From: Rhyzopertha dominica
Lineage: Eukaryota > Arthropoda > Insecta > Coleoptera > Bostrichidae
Length of the DNA: 64,000 nt
Assembly: GCA_025024175.1 (NCBI GenBank)
Contig: QCXZ01000137.1
Span: 21,328,001 to 21,392,000, forward strand
Reading direction: 5' to 3'
Shown here in pieces: positions 24,401-36,620 of the stretch. The notes below the pieces were generated by a model. The model made no database searches and was not told where the DNA came from. It saw only the letters and a program-made list of their open reading frames with translations. A program made the position numbers and the translations under genes. How positions within the stretch are numbered: position 1 is the stretch's first letter; every line of letters starts with the position of its first letter.

Positions 24401-27400
24401 TGTAGAGCGCAAAGGCAGTTCCCAAAAAAAATGACCCATATTTTCTGAAAAATATGTGATTAGGGGACTATATATATGATATAAGGGACTAATTTAAATT
24501 AAATTAATTTATTAAAGAATTTATGTACAAAAAGGGTGGCACACCATATACGCATTTGTCCATATAACAAAAACAAGAGCATATAAAAATCTTTTGACTG
24601 GAAAGAATGTAGGTTGATTAGAAGCACATTCTTAAATTAATTCAGATCTAAGTTGTGAAATTTTGGAATATCCTGTAGGTTCTCAATACTATGAATCCAA
24701 AAATTAAGTAATTCTTAGCTAACTCAAGTCGTTTTTGAAGTATTTGTTTAATTTGTTTTTTTTAGAAAACGTGAGGCTGAATATAAATAGTACATATACA
24801 TGTGTAAGTTCAGCATTTTAAATCATTGCAGTTTTGTAATAAAAGTATTACAGGTCCTTAAAGTAAATAGTATAGTAGTAGTAGAGTATTCAAAAACCTT
24901 ATGATTAAATCTACATACTTAAGTGGCTTATTTTAAGTGGGAAACCCTATGTTTAATTAAATAATCGTGGCTACTAAGATTGACAAAAAATTGCATGAAC
25001 TGGGATTCAAAATTGTTAAAAATTAAAAATGCTAATTATTACAAAACTACTAAATGTAGTTTTTTTAGGAATAGGGAACTTAAATGCAATTTAAACAAAA
25101 TGTAATAATAAATACAGGGAGTGCCATTTAAAAAAGCATGTTTGCTGTTTTAATCATAAGTAAAATAAAAAGTACATTTTTAAATTGTTGGTAAACTAAT
25201 GTATAACAAAAAATGTTATTTACATTTTGCTCCACATTAAGCTATAGGGCATATAAGAGTAATTTGTATCTATTAGACTCATAATATCGAAAATACAGCC
25301 ACCTTATATAATCCACAATAATTTTAGAGTGTCTCCTAAACAACATATGAGTACATATGTACTCTCTCCCTGTTTTTGCCCGTGGATCATATATGAGGCA
25401 GGCCTCTCTGTATATTGACGAACGGCACCAGTACAATGTCACAAAACTATTCACAAACATTTATTGAAAATAAACATATCCATAATGCGGTTAAAAATAT
25501 TTAATCTATTTGTAACATGTAAAATGTTTCCTTTTATTTTAACATATTAAAATGTATTATCTAATGTTTTTAAAAGAAAACTCCTGTCAGAAGAAAAGCA
25601 GCATCTATAATATGAAAAGTTATTTGTATCATTTTCATTTATTTTGTCAACTAGGTAATTAAATATTTAAAAAAAGTCAACAAATATACGTAAGTACGTA
25701 ATACATATATTATTTAAGTAAGAAAGGTGATCCATAGTGCTCAAAGTGCAGTTACTTGGTTGATATATATTTTGTTGGGTGCTGCGTTTTTTAGTTCATA
25801 GTTTTATTAGAACTTTAAAATCAGAAAAAAAATTGTGTATTTAGATAATTTAGAATATAATAAAGTATTTATTGTGCTGCCAAACTAGCTCTGCAGGTCT
25901 CTAATCCCAATACATGCCCAAATCAAACACATACCATAGTGAAAGCTGCCATCCTTTTCATATTTCATAACAAAATATATAGATATTAGGATTTCATAAA
26001 ATTAAATTCACAATACATATTTGTTTTAGATACCAAAATAAAATGCTGCATATCTAAACCAAATATTTCTAGAAATTAAAACAAACGAAATTATATTCAC
26101 AAAAATACAGTTTGTGGGCAAATTCTTGACTATAATACATCTGTGAAGTTTAGTTAGAAAAAATAAGTAGAACATTTACACAGCTTGGTTTGTCTAGGTT
26201 ATCAGGTATTAGAAAATAAACTCCTCTTAAGACAGGGGACGGACATTGGGCATTGTGCAAAAATCATGGACTGTCACCGATTTACCAGAAGGAAGAAAAC
26301 CACTGGATACAAAATGGGTTTTTAATGATTAAAGAAATGTGGCAGGCACAGTAGAAAAATATAAGGCTAGATTAGTTGTACATGGCTGTGCTTAGATTGA
26401 AGGTATCTATCGATTACACAAAAATTTATTCTGCAGTTGTGAGATTGGCATATATTCATTTCTTTGTGCTATAACAGCAAAACTTGATCTTAAGTATCAG
26501 ATGGATGTAGTTTCAGCATATCTTCATGAAGAGTTAAGTGAAGAAATGTATGAAAAACCTCCAAAGCAGTTAATGGATAACTCAAAGTATCAAAGAGAGA
26601 TATGGCATCTTAAAAAGATCCAGTAATGGACTGAAATATAGTGNACATNTTTGGAACGAAATCCTGAATGATCCATGTATTTATTACAAAANTAATCTAA
26701 ACAGTATTTTAATAGTAGCTATTTATGTTGACAAGTAATGAAGAAGAAATGCAAACAGTCAAGAAAATGCTATCTCAAGCGCTTAATAAGATGAAACATC
26801 TAAATTATGCAAAACATATTTTAGGAATTCAAATCAACACAGACATGCATATTGTAAATGCTTCCTTAAATCAAACTGCATACATCGAGAAAATGCTCAA
26901 GAAATATATAATGTGGCAGAATGTAAACCCGTTTCCATACCTTTCAATCCAAATAAAAAATTAACTAAGAAAATGTCTGCCATCTATGGAAGAAGAGATA
27001 AAAGAAATTCAAAAAGTGCCTTACAGGGAAGCAGTATGGAGTCTTTTATTATATGCTGCTCAAGCAACGAGACCTGATATTTCCAGCGCTGTAGGAGTAG
27101 TTCGTAGCTTTGTACAAAATCCTGAAAAAGCACACTGGTCAGATGTAATAAGAATACCTAAAGGTACTTTAACTACAAAACTGGAATACAGTAAAATGGA
27201 ACGTAGGAGTCTAGTTAGCTACAGTGTTGCAGATTGCGCTAACGATCAGGATACTAGATGAGGGTGAATGCTTTCAGCATCCGTAAATACACTGACAAAA
27301 AGCTAATAGTCTGACGTTTCGATTACACCTGTAATCTTTATCAAAGACGAAACACGTCAAAACTAACCAAAATATCACCTTCTGAAATACTTAAACCTTT

Positions 27401-28674
27401 TATAATATCAATAAAGTCTGAAGAATTTTTGATGAAACTACTGGTATTTCCTACATAAGGTTTTAAACAGTTAGCACAAAATTTTGCCAATCTGTAACAA
27501 GGACTGCCAATCGTATTGACTATGGGTCTTAACGGGACATTGGTTTTGTAGATTTTGGGCAAACCATACAATTTAGGTACCTTGCAATCGGAAACAGTTA
27601 AAAGAGACTTCTCCTCATTCGAAAGATTTGAACTTTTGATAAGATCATTGGTAATTTTGGAAATTTTTGACAAAGATTACAGGTGTAATCGAAACATCAG
27701 ACTATTAACTTTTTGTCAGTGTTTTCAAGAGACAGCAATCTATCCGACAAAATATTATCTTATAGGATACTAGATGCTCCATTACAGGGATTATTTTTAT
27801 TTTACAAGGAGGTGCCCTTACTTGGCAAAGCAAGATTCAAAGCATAGTTGCCCTTTCTTCTACCAAAGTAGAATATATGGCATTAAGTGCAACGTATTAG
27901 GAAGCTATGTGGCTAAGATCATTAGCAAAGGAATTAGAACTCGAACTGATTAAAGAAGCAACTATAAGTTGTTGTGACAACAAGGGTAGCGTTGACTTAA
28001 ATGAGAATCATTCTAGAACAAAACATACTGATATACACCACCATTATGTGAGCGAATTGGTAAGCCAACAAAGTGTCAGTGTAAAATTTAGAAGTACAAA
28101 GGAAATGATAGCAGATGCATTGACCATAGCTGTACCATATCAGAAGTTATACGATTATATGAGAAGAATTGGAATAAAATAAGTCTTGATTATTTGCTCA
28201 TATGGGGGTGTTAAGTGTACGCTTGTGTGATTGTTGATATGGAGTATGCTTATGACATGTAGGTAGTTGTCAGATATAAATATAATAAAAAGTTGATTTA
28301 GAATTTCTTTTCGATATTCATCATACACCACTGTAAAATACTTAAGATTAATCAGATATTCTGATTATCCAGTAGGTACTACAATTTTGTTAATTATTAT
28401 TTGTTATTTTCAATTTATAGGTATACGTTAATTAGTTATTTGAATTTTTGCTTTGCTTTTGTTGCTGAAAAGACAGTTTGCTACCGTTCGTCGGTTGCTT
28501 TCACTTGTTTTCGTTTTGTTTATCAATTTTGTTTTTGTCATAATTATCTTGAACATTTTAATCTCGTCCTCTTTTAACACTCCAGTTGTTTGCATAACCT
28601 TACCTTATCGCGTTGCAGTTTTTCTGATGACAATAAATTATCGCACAATTCTTTACAAATGCATTCAGGAACAT
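21430..28674 (-). CDS. CPOX: Coproporphyrinogen-III oxidase, mitochondrial
   Basis: Four exons join in phase: 28604-28674, 23642-24444, 21580-21749 and 21430-21516, giving 376 aa. The enzyme oxidatively decarboxylates coproporphyrinogen III to protoporphyrinogen IX in heme synthesis, in the mitochondrial intermembrane space. Clear family blocks are [100 protein letters not shown] and the C-terminal [15 protein letters not shown] to PKDWV. The three 3' exons are certain. The first exon ([14 protein letters not shown]...) is inferred from an ATG, a matching phase-2 border and a GTAAGG donor; it gives a short basic leader plausible for mitochondrial import. Two N bases fall in the large exon and leave two unknown residues. 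The roughly 4.2-kb first intron contains copia and Penelope insertions. Confidence 0.92.
26240..28330 (+). mobile_element. Dead copia retrotransposon, 5'-truncated
   Basis: Plus-strand broken frames follow the copia order. The reverse-transcriptase start ([31 protein letters not shown]) lies near 26265-26390. The later part includes [11 protein letters not shown], and then [13 protein letters not shown] and the RNase H block [28 protein letters not shown], ending in a complete RNase H tail to the stop at 28181. A polypurine-like GGGGG precedes TGTTAAGTG at 28209, the likely start of a 3' LTR running to about 28330. No 5' LTR, gag, protease or integrase is seen. Stops, frameshifts and a Penelope insertion (27261-27763) make it dead. 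It lies antisense in the first intron of coproporphyrinogen oxidase. Confidence 0.85.
27261..27763 (-). mobile_element. Small Penelope-like element nested in copia
   Basis: A 503-bp insertion flanked by a perfect 13-bp target duplication, AGGATACTAGATG, at 27248-27260 and 27764-27776. It interrupts the copia RNase H between DQDTR and CSITG; removing one duplicate restores the frame. The minus strand encodes a roughly 110-codon Penelope reverse-transcriptase fragment ([20 protein letters not shown], then [15 protein letters not shown], ending GDILVSFDV). Both ends carry the same 54-bp sequence inverted, including GATTACAGGTGTAATCGAAAC, a stem plus GAAAC like that of hammerhead ribozymes in this class. 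The catalytic YxDD and the endonuclease are absent. Confidence 0.88.
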
Positions 28675-29431
28675 ATTGCAACTTCGGAACGATGTCAAAA
28701 CAAAATGAACAGAAGGTATAAAAAATACCCAGTCATTACATACCGAAATATCTAATCAGCTGTTAGTTCGGTTTGTTACAGCAACGTGTCATATAGGTGT
28801 CGAAGCGTCATAGCCCTCTGTCTTTTTCTACTTTATTTCTCTCGTATACAATCTTTTGGGAACGTACGTCTTTAGTTACAATACCCAAACAGCAACATGT
28901 GCCAGCAGGCACCATCGATCTGTCAAATCTAATTAAAAGTGTTTATCGAGGAACGTATCGTTTTAACGTGTGGTGTGGTGATTATAAAATTGCAAATAGT
29001 CCGGAAACGCGTAAATACTTCCTTTGCTGGACTATCACAAGTGTTTTCGNTTGCGCGGTTTTGCAGTGCCTATGGCGCAGAATTGGAATCGTGTGGTTCG
29101 AGTTAGGATGTTCCAATATTGACTTTTTGCGTAAGGCCCGTAGGTCGGTGAGAAGGCCCTCCGTTGCAGGAATCGTGGATTCCCTGTCCCTACGGTTATT
29201 TATCGGCTGGAAGTCTAGGCATCCACAGCACACTCTGCAGGTCCGTGTTGGCGCGGCGTTATTCGTGCATAGTAAGTCGATAATTTTGCTGCAGAGAATG
29301 GAGTGATTGAAATAAACGCGTTCGAGGATTTCACAAAAAATTTCGACAATACAATACACTTTTCACTGACATTCACATTATTTCCATATAATGCGATGAA
29401 ACGCGACAAGGATCCTGATCGCCGCGAAGTC
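28675..29431. promoter_or_regulatory. Divergent promoter region, CPOX and tomosyn
   Basis: The inferred start codon of coproporphyrinogen oxidase (minus strand, 28674) and that of tomosyn (plus strand, 29432) point away from each other across 757 bp. This stretch is richer in GC and CpG than the flanks, with many CG dinucleotides near 29060-29250, as is usual around insect transcription starts. Long open frames overlap it on both strands but show no conserved protein and are probably leader sequence. No specific TATA or initiator could be assigned. Confidence 0.5.
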
Positions 29432-29551
29432 ATGAAGAAGTTCACTTTCAAAGGCGTTCTCGATAATTTTCGCACGTCCGTGGCCCAGCCAAGCAGAGCA
29501 GATCAAGAGATCCAAGAGACGTTGAGGCCCGAAAACTTTCAAGTTAAAAGG
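29432..29551 (+). CDS. STXBP5: Tomosyn (syntaxin-binding protein 5 family), first coding exon
   Basis: The exon starts MKKFTFKGVLDNFRTSVAQP and continues EIQETLRPENFQVKR up to a strong GGTAAGC donor. This is the conserved N-terminus of tomosyn, just before the first WD40 propeller. Tomosyn binds syntaxin and SNAP-25 through a C-terminal R-SNARE motif and restrains vesicle fusion. An in-frame ATG 48 bp upstream (MKRDKDPDRREV) could extend the start. The splice is in phase 0. No next exon (expected to begin TFRHGFP) was recognised in the remaining 34 kb, so only 40 residues are in view. The symbol follows the vertebrate orthologue. Confidence 0.85.
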
Positions 29552-31495
29552 GTAAGCATCAAATTATTTTTATGTTATCGGTTCATGTCATGATAACAAA
29601 AAATTCGGATGAACGCAAACTAGGGTTTGATTTTAGCCAATAAAACCACGTTACCAAGTTCAAAACAGAATTGTATTTTTTTCATTAGTGCCGCGACAAA
29701 GGGATGACGTAACTATCTCAGTTATGTATTGTACAAGTTCACAGGTTACACGTTTATTATTGTGACCGATGACGGAATTGTGTGTTTAATCATTGCAGTG
29801 GAGAATTTACTCATAGGAAAATGCTTTTGCGATTAGGTTTCATATGTATACCTCAAAATATTTGGCGATATATAGTTGCGATAATTATTGTTAATTATGG
29901 TTCCTAAATGTTTATTTAGATAACTTTAGATGCTTTTAATTTAAGACCTCACTTAGTACCTAGGTATTATTTATGGCCAGCAAAAACGTTTGTTTACTCA
30001 GACATAGATAATGCGTTACCAGTTACGATACCTGCTGCTTGTTATTGTTAATATGTAATTCGGTAAGCTTGATTGTTTAGAGAAATATAACATCATCAGC
30101 TTATGTGTATCACGTGAAAATTATTCATTTTATTATTTAAACTGGTACTACTACTATAAATTATATACATTCATTAAAATGCCTCATATTTTACCTTTAT
30201 TAGTGTAAAGAAGCTCTCCTGTATTTCATTATTTACTTCGTTTTTATAGGGGAACCGATAGATTTTATATTGTTAACAATAATTAAGTCAAATGAATAAA
30301 TTGTAATCGTAAACAAATTTATACTAAACTTATCTACAAGTAATAAATATGTACTAACGTGATAACTTGGTTATTAATATTTTATAAGTTTTATCGACAT
30401 AAAAATTAAAATTACAAATCACAACTATCCATTAAAGTTAGTTAAAAAAATAAAAACTGCTGCCTTTCCTCAACATGGCAAAAATTATCATAGCTTCATT
30501 CACTGCGTAATCTTTGTTTTTTTTAACACATTTAGGTCGATCTTTGTAAAAATTCTTTATGGATTGCCATCAGCTTGAGGTTGTTGTTTATAAGAGATAC
30601 AGCAAATATCAAGGATAAAACAGGGTAAAGTTACTCAGTTTTCGAATTCAAAGAAAATCAGCCATAAATATTCTGTAATTTTCAAGACAGGTACCTATTA
30701 AAAAACCACTTAAAAGTTGAGATCGGCGATGACAGTTTCCAAAATCTCATCAAAATGTTTATTCATGAAGTGTATTTGCAAACAATCGTAATGCCGATTT
30801 GGCTATTTCGAGCTATAATTGGGGCAATTGCTTTCAATGACTACTAATCTTACAACATTATCTGACTTTAACTAGTTTTATGGTATTTTTACATTTACCT
30901 ATATGATATGCAAAACAAGTTTTAAGTATATCATTTAATCAAAAAAAGGGGACAATAAAAAGAGCCTTCATATTCTTGATACCTTGTTTATTAGAGAATT
31001 ATTGGCAGAAAGCTAAAATTATAATTTTGACTTTTTTAATGTCTTTAAAAACTACGTGAGCAACTACGGCGATATCTTCCATTTTACGAGATTCTAATGT
31101 AGAGTACCGAATAGGAGACATTCTTATATAGCGGCTCGGGTTTTTTTGGCAAAATTAACAGGTTTTCCGCGTTTCGCTTCACATTTGAGTAAATAAAGAG
31201 TAAAATTAAGCCAGATCTCTTTAACAGCTATTGGGCTCGCAATTAGGGATGGTACTTATTATTGCATAGGGTTTGGTGTTGCGATGAAGTGTCAATTTAT
31301 TGTGCGTCCAGTACATCCTAAGAGATATGTTACTCCATTAATACTGTGCTTTCAATAAATTTTAGGGTACAGTCAATATATGCTTGCACAATCTCTTTAT
31401 TCCATAAGTTCTGGGCGTTCACATAGAATATGGTAGGAAATTTCATCCTCCATGCACTTCCGACAAGTATAGCATCATTCGCTATACTAATTATA
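29552..31495. other. Presumed tomosyn intron 1, no gene recognised
   Basis: AT-rich sequence with no recognisable coding or repeat structure, following the donor at 29552. Confidence 0.5.
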
Positions 31496-32002
31496 CAGGG
31501 TTTCTATAAATGACTCATGCAACGCGGGCGGCTTTAATTTCTGAATTTTTTATGCCGCCTTTCAATAACTGCTGCTCAACATCAATGAGCACAATAGTAC
31601 TGAAGGTTGCAGATCAAGTTACAGTCACGAAATTGATGGCTTTGTAAAGATTTTCCAACAATTTACGCTTCTGTTTTTCTTTCAAAGATAAGAAATAACA
31701 ATAATTATTGGTATAGTAGGCTTGTGGTAACCAAAGTTATACGAAACCGTGTCACCCCACAGCTCCGAAATGTGAGCTTTCTGCAACCTTAGAGTTGATT
31801 ATCCTACAAAACACTACAGAATATGTTGAAAGTACATATTCCCAGGCGTTTTCTCATATTAAAATATATCAAATAATTCAACAATCATGACAAGTATTTG
31901 TCAAAGCAATTGTTGCGTTCACTTTCTTGAGAGGCGGCAAATTGATTTAATCGATAATTTACATAAGCGCCCTGGATGCTCGAATCATTTATAGAAACTC
32001 TG
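31496..32002. mobile_element. Inverted-repeat element, CAGGGTTTC ends
   Basis: A 507-bp element starts CAGGGTTTCTATAAATGA and ends with the complement TCATTTATAGAAACTCTG. The end repeats extend about 37 bp with mismatches (GCGGGCG and CGCCC follow). TATA stands on both sides, a likely TA or TATA target duplication. It is noncoding. Confidence 0.75.
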
Positions 32003-34272
32003 TATAAGCAAAAATTAAATAACTATAAAGATGGCCTAGTTAGAAAAATAAACGCGCGACAGGAAAAGAATAGAAAACAATTCTTATTTAAAGGTCCATT
32101 CTCGGAATCGTTCGGTAGCCGCAAGCACATTGGTCCGCGGTAGTGCCCTTTTTCGCAATTTGTGGCTTTCATTTTGGAGAAGTCGTAATTCTGTTAGTAT
32201 AACCAAGTAAACAAATAACTCCTGGTGGCATACTGCCAGGCATGATATTACGTTTTTATGATTGTATGACCCTCTTACCCAGTGTGTTATTACTATTCTT
32301 GTTAATCGTTATACATGTATAGGATGTAAGGAGGTATTACACACATTATATGTACTACTAACAGCCAACACAATTTTAAAATGAGTCTTAAATATTGACA
32401 ATCTCATTACTGTCTGTATTCATCACCGTCTAATAATAAACCTTAAATTCCATGGATTGTGAATGTCAACGTCTGTAGATATATATACGACATATAGTAC
32501 TACTACACAATGAATACGTAATATTATCTTCCAGAAATTTCCAGAGTTTTAAGACCGCTGTGCTTTCTCCTACCAAACTTCACCCCTTTTTTAGGAAGTA
32601 GCAAAAACTTTGTTTTAAAGTGTACCGAAAATTTTTGTATTTAGCATGCATTTAATTAATTACCTGGTTTGTAAAGCTCATTATTAGGTATTTACAATTT
32701 CTGTGGATCATATTTCCTTAAGTGTACTGGTTGCACGGGCGAGGTTTGAGGCCCTAATAGTCTACAAATTCGCCAATAGTACAATATAACTAAAGTTGAA
32801 GGATTTCATCGATCTTCGTTTGCAGTTGTGTGTTAGGAAATTTAAAGATGTACTAAAGGCAAGTGCACTGTACTTAATCTAATACCTAAAATCAAATTAC
32901 ACAACAGCACTCTCAGGGATTCACAAAACCAGGAGAATATGGGGTAAAGGGAAGCCAGTTTTCCATAGGACGCTTAGTATCTAGTCTTTTAGAAGCTAAT
33001 GGCCTGGCTGACATTTTTCGGTTTCCTTCCTTTTGCAATAAAACGGAATAATATATCAGGTCTTTTTATTGATACTAAAAAAAAATAGAAATTAAATGCG
33101 GAATTATCATTGGTCGCTTCTTGTTTTAAAAGCGCACGCGTATATAACATACTCGCCAGAAACGGTCTTTGTTTTAATTTTTGTTTATATTCATTACATT
33201 AATGATTTTCTGCTTCAATAAAGCAATTTAAGACGCCCGATTCTTTGCTTATTTCTTTATTCATGCATATTACATTCTCGAGCAAAAGATGTATTTGTGT
33301 CTTGCCTTTCCGTGCAATTAGACTAGATCAGCTTAATACATTTTTAAATACTTTACGTGTTCCAAGCAATTTTCTACTATTACACAGTTCTTATGTGAAC
33401 GGACACCGCATAAGTATATGGTAAACAGCGTGACCATAATTCATGTCGTATAAGAGAAAATATTTTCAGTGACCACCGAGGAATAAAAAAACTGTATACA
33501 ATCGATACGAGTCTTGGCGAGAAATGTCGGGCGGACCGCCAGAAAGTCCTCCCCATTGTGAATTTCATTTGTAATTTACGAGGTTGACCTGATTTCGATA
33601 TTCGCGTGTCGGGTGTCGTGATCAGGTGTGGCGAATTCATATTAGTGAATTTCGTCTTGGGTATTACGTGGATTTCGAAGGTTAATTTCTGCGAGCTTTG
33701 GTTTCAATAACCCGGCCCCGACTAATGATGGTTTTTTTAAGGAACGGAAATTCAGGAAATTCGAGTCCGCTTTACGAAAGCAAGAAGGCTTCGTTACATC
33801 CTGATCCATATTGTAGTTAATATTCAGATATTTTTCGTGTTATTTTTTCATTTTACTTCAAATCGGAAAGTAGAAAAATAGATAATTATATAAGTAAGGG
33901 AACATGTGATTCTTGCTCAATGGTAAATGCGTTTGTTTCGTAAATTACAAATGAAATTAGCTTCTCTGTATTGTAGCCCACGAAAAGATGTACGCCGTGG
34001 TCGAAAACTGTACACTAGTCTGTTTTTTTATTTGCCTGTGGGGTGAAAGGTGCTAACAAATGTACTTTTTCTGCTGTATCTTGGTGGATGTATCTTTTAT
34101 TGCAATAGCTTTCTCATAAAATCTTTCCAATTAAATTATTTACAAGCTGGTATTTAACAAATCAACTCATACCGAATTATGATTTTTGTGAGTGGAGGGT
34201 ACTCGGCAAAAAGGATGTTTTTTATTTCTCATTCAATGGCAGTAATTTTCAACTTTTGTAAAAACAAATATA
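32003..34272. other. Presumed intron, nothing recognised
   Basis: No coding signature or repeat was recognised. An open frame on the minus strand at 33380-33640 has no family features. Confidence 0.45.
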
Positions 34273-35268
34273 CAGGGTCCGCCACCTAAAACTCCCTAGG
34301 CTTGTATTTTTTTTCTAGGTACGACCTTAAGTTATATGTGAAATTGTAGGTTTTTTTGAACTCTTTAAAAATAACATAGTCAGTGTCCAAAATTTTTTTT
34401 CTGCAGATCGTGATATTTCGCAAATAAGGTTAATTTTTGCAAATACTTTTTAACCTTACCCCGTATAATAAATATTGCTTCATAGTTGGATGTCGATTTT
34501 TGTCTTCTTCAATTTGTGTCCTTACCATGTATGCGTAATTTCTACTCCTTCTTAGTGAAAAACGAGAAAAACTAGTCGCCGCCATGTTCTGTTATAGGGC
34601 TGTTCACAATTTTTTAAGTCTTAGTTTAGTAGCTTATTATGGTACAAATTTTGCCTACATACCCATCGCTGCATACAAAACCCCAAAATTTTGAGTAACT
34701 TTTATATAAATCATAAAAAGAGACAAAGGCTAGAAAACGAAACCCTGCGACGAGGCTAGTGCGCGATGTAGAAAACCAAACTAGCCTCATCGCAGGGTTT
34801 CGTTTTCCAGCCTCTCTCTCTCTTTAGAACGAACTTTGTACTTGATTTATTTAAAAGTTACTTAAAATTTTGGGGTTTTGTGTGTAGCGATGGGTATGTA
34901 TGCACAATTTGTACCACAATAAACTACTAAACTAACACAATTCTGAACAACCCTATTTAAAGAATATGGCGACGACTAGTTTTTCTTGTTTTTCACTAAG
35001 AAGGAGTAAAAATTACGCATACATGGTAATGACACAAATTGAAGAAGACAGAAGTCGGCATTCAACTATGAAGCAATATTCATTATACGGGGTAAGGTTA
35101 AAAAATATTTACAAAAATTTACTTTAAATGCAAAATATGATAATTTGGACACCCACTAAGCTATCTTTAAAGAGTTTATAAAGACCTACAATTTTACATG
35201 TAACTTAAGGTTGTACCTAAAAAAATAAAGATATTACGAGCCTGGGGAGTTTTAGGTGGCGGACCCTG
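34273..35268. mobile_element. Near-complete palindrome, CAGGGTCCGCC ends
   Basis: A 996-bp element starts CAGGGTCCGCCACCTAAAAC and ends with its complement. The arms match along almost their whole length, about 490 bp each, and meet near 34770. There GAAACCCTGCGACGAGGCTAG faces CTAGCCTCATCGCAGGGTTTC. It is flanked by TA. There is no coding sequence, and it would form a very long hairpin if transcribed. Confidence 0.85.
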
Positions 35269-35464
35269 TATGTCGCATATATACATATAATAAAATGCCT
35301 CAGTTTTAGGGATGTGCGGTGTTTTAAAATTCTTACGCTTGTTTAAAGTACAAGGGCTCACCTAAAAAATTGCATGTCTGTAAAATGCAGCATAATTTCT
35401 GCGTACGAAAAGAAAAATTTGCGTCACGTAGATTGGCTAGGTTATCTTAAGTACATAAAACTTT

Positions 35465-35514
35465 AAAATGCATGTCTATGCTGTGCTGTCTACACCTCAA
35501 CCAACTGCAGATAA
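35465..35514 (+). repeat. Family A element, truncated copy
   Basis: Fifty bases (AAAATGCATGTCTATGCTGT, then CTACACCTCAACCAACTGCAGAT) match the left end of the elements at 52579 and 982. The rest of the element is missing. Confidence 0.7.
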
Positions 35515-35987
35515 AACTTTGTTTAATTTAACGTTTTCATATTTAAAAAATAAAAACCGTTTTCAGACGCACCTTTTGATTTTATATATGGTTTACAATA
35601 ACGTACTACTTATCAAAAAATCTTTTGCGGAATCACCCTTCACCCCTGAAATACCTATTTTTGGGTGCAGCTTCATACAGAATATTTTTGTTTTTCCTTT
35701 GTCTTTCATTTTATTACTTACATATAAGCGGTATGTATGTACCGGTTGAACATTATTGCCATTGAACAAGAAATAAAAAATAATATTTCGGGCAAGTAGG
35801 TACTTTCCGCTTTAAAAAAATCATAATTCGGTATGGATTAATAAAAAAAAAACAAAATTACCAGCTTGTAGGTAATTTAGTTGGAAATATTGTATGATAG
35901 AGCTAGTTTTGCAATAAAAGTCGCCTCAGCCGAGATAGAGCGGAATATTATTTTTAATGCAAAGCAAAACCATAGAAATCCATAACC

Positions 35988-36620
35988 TTACAACAACTTT
36001 GCAAAATGTGCAGCACTTCTTTCCTTACAGTAGTATAGAAGGTTTTCGAACTTCACGTTTTGAAACGTTTCGCGTGGAATCCTTTGGCCTTTGTTAATAA
36101 TTCTTTGTTGTAAATCTTCCAGGTTTGTAGGCCGTGTTTTATAAACCACTGATTTTATAAGTGACCCCATAGAAAGAGATTCAAAGTGTTAAAATCTGGT
36201 GACCGTGCTGGCGCGTATTCAATTGTTCCACGCCTTGCGTTCCAGTGATCAGATAATCTATGGCCCCATTTCGTTGGTAAAACAATTGGTATTCGTCCAT
36301 TACATGATTTCCTTTAATACCGCGATGGTTTTCTAATTGTTATGTGATTAGAGGATCAATTACATATTCAACCATTTATAAATACATTTCACCATTCAAT
36401 GAAAATTGGACCTGTAATTAGGTAGCCCACACATTCAGTCTCTGACGATCTTACTTATAGCCTCCTTGAAAAATATTAGGATTTTTGTGACTTCAGTGTG
36501 CGTATTCAAAGGTCATTCGAAAACAACGTGCATTCGTCGTTTAAGCAAATATTATTCATATAACTTGGATTTACGATAATCTTTTCCGTCATAATTTCGT
36601 AGAATGTTCATCTTATAGGA
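35988..36620 (-). pseudogene. Transposase remnant (Tc1/mariner superfamily, DDE_3-like)
   Basis: Read on the minus strand, broken frames give LNVWA near the start, and then YAPARSPDFNTLNLFLWG, followed by GSLIKSVVYKTRPTNLEDLQ and a tail ending AHFAKLL. The SPDF.TL..F.WG.LK..VY block and the LR.RI-like helix after it are typical of the C-terminal half of a group of DDE_3 transposases common in arthropods. Multiple stops make it dead. No terminal repeats were found. Confidence 0.75.

Noticed and set aside
28797..29306. 169-codon plus-strand frame just before tomosyn as a protein gene
   Set aside because: It ends before the conserved tomosyn start, shows no family features, and mirrors an equally long antisense frame; more likely GC-richer leader or promoter sequence.
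33380..33640. Minus-strand 86-codon frame
   Set aside because: No recognisable motif, no splice context and no neighbouring coding sequence.
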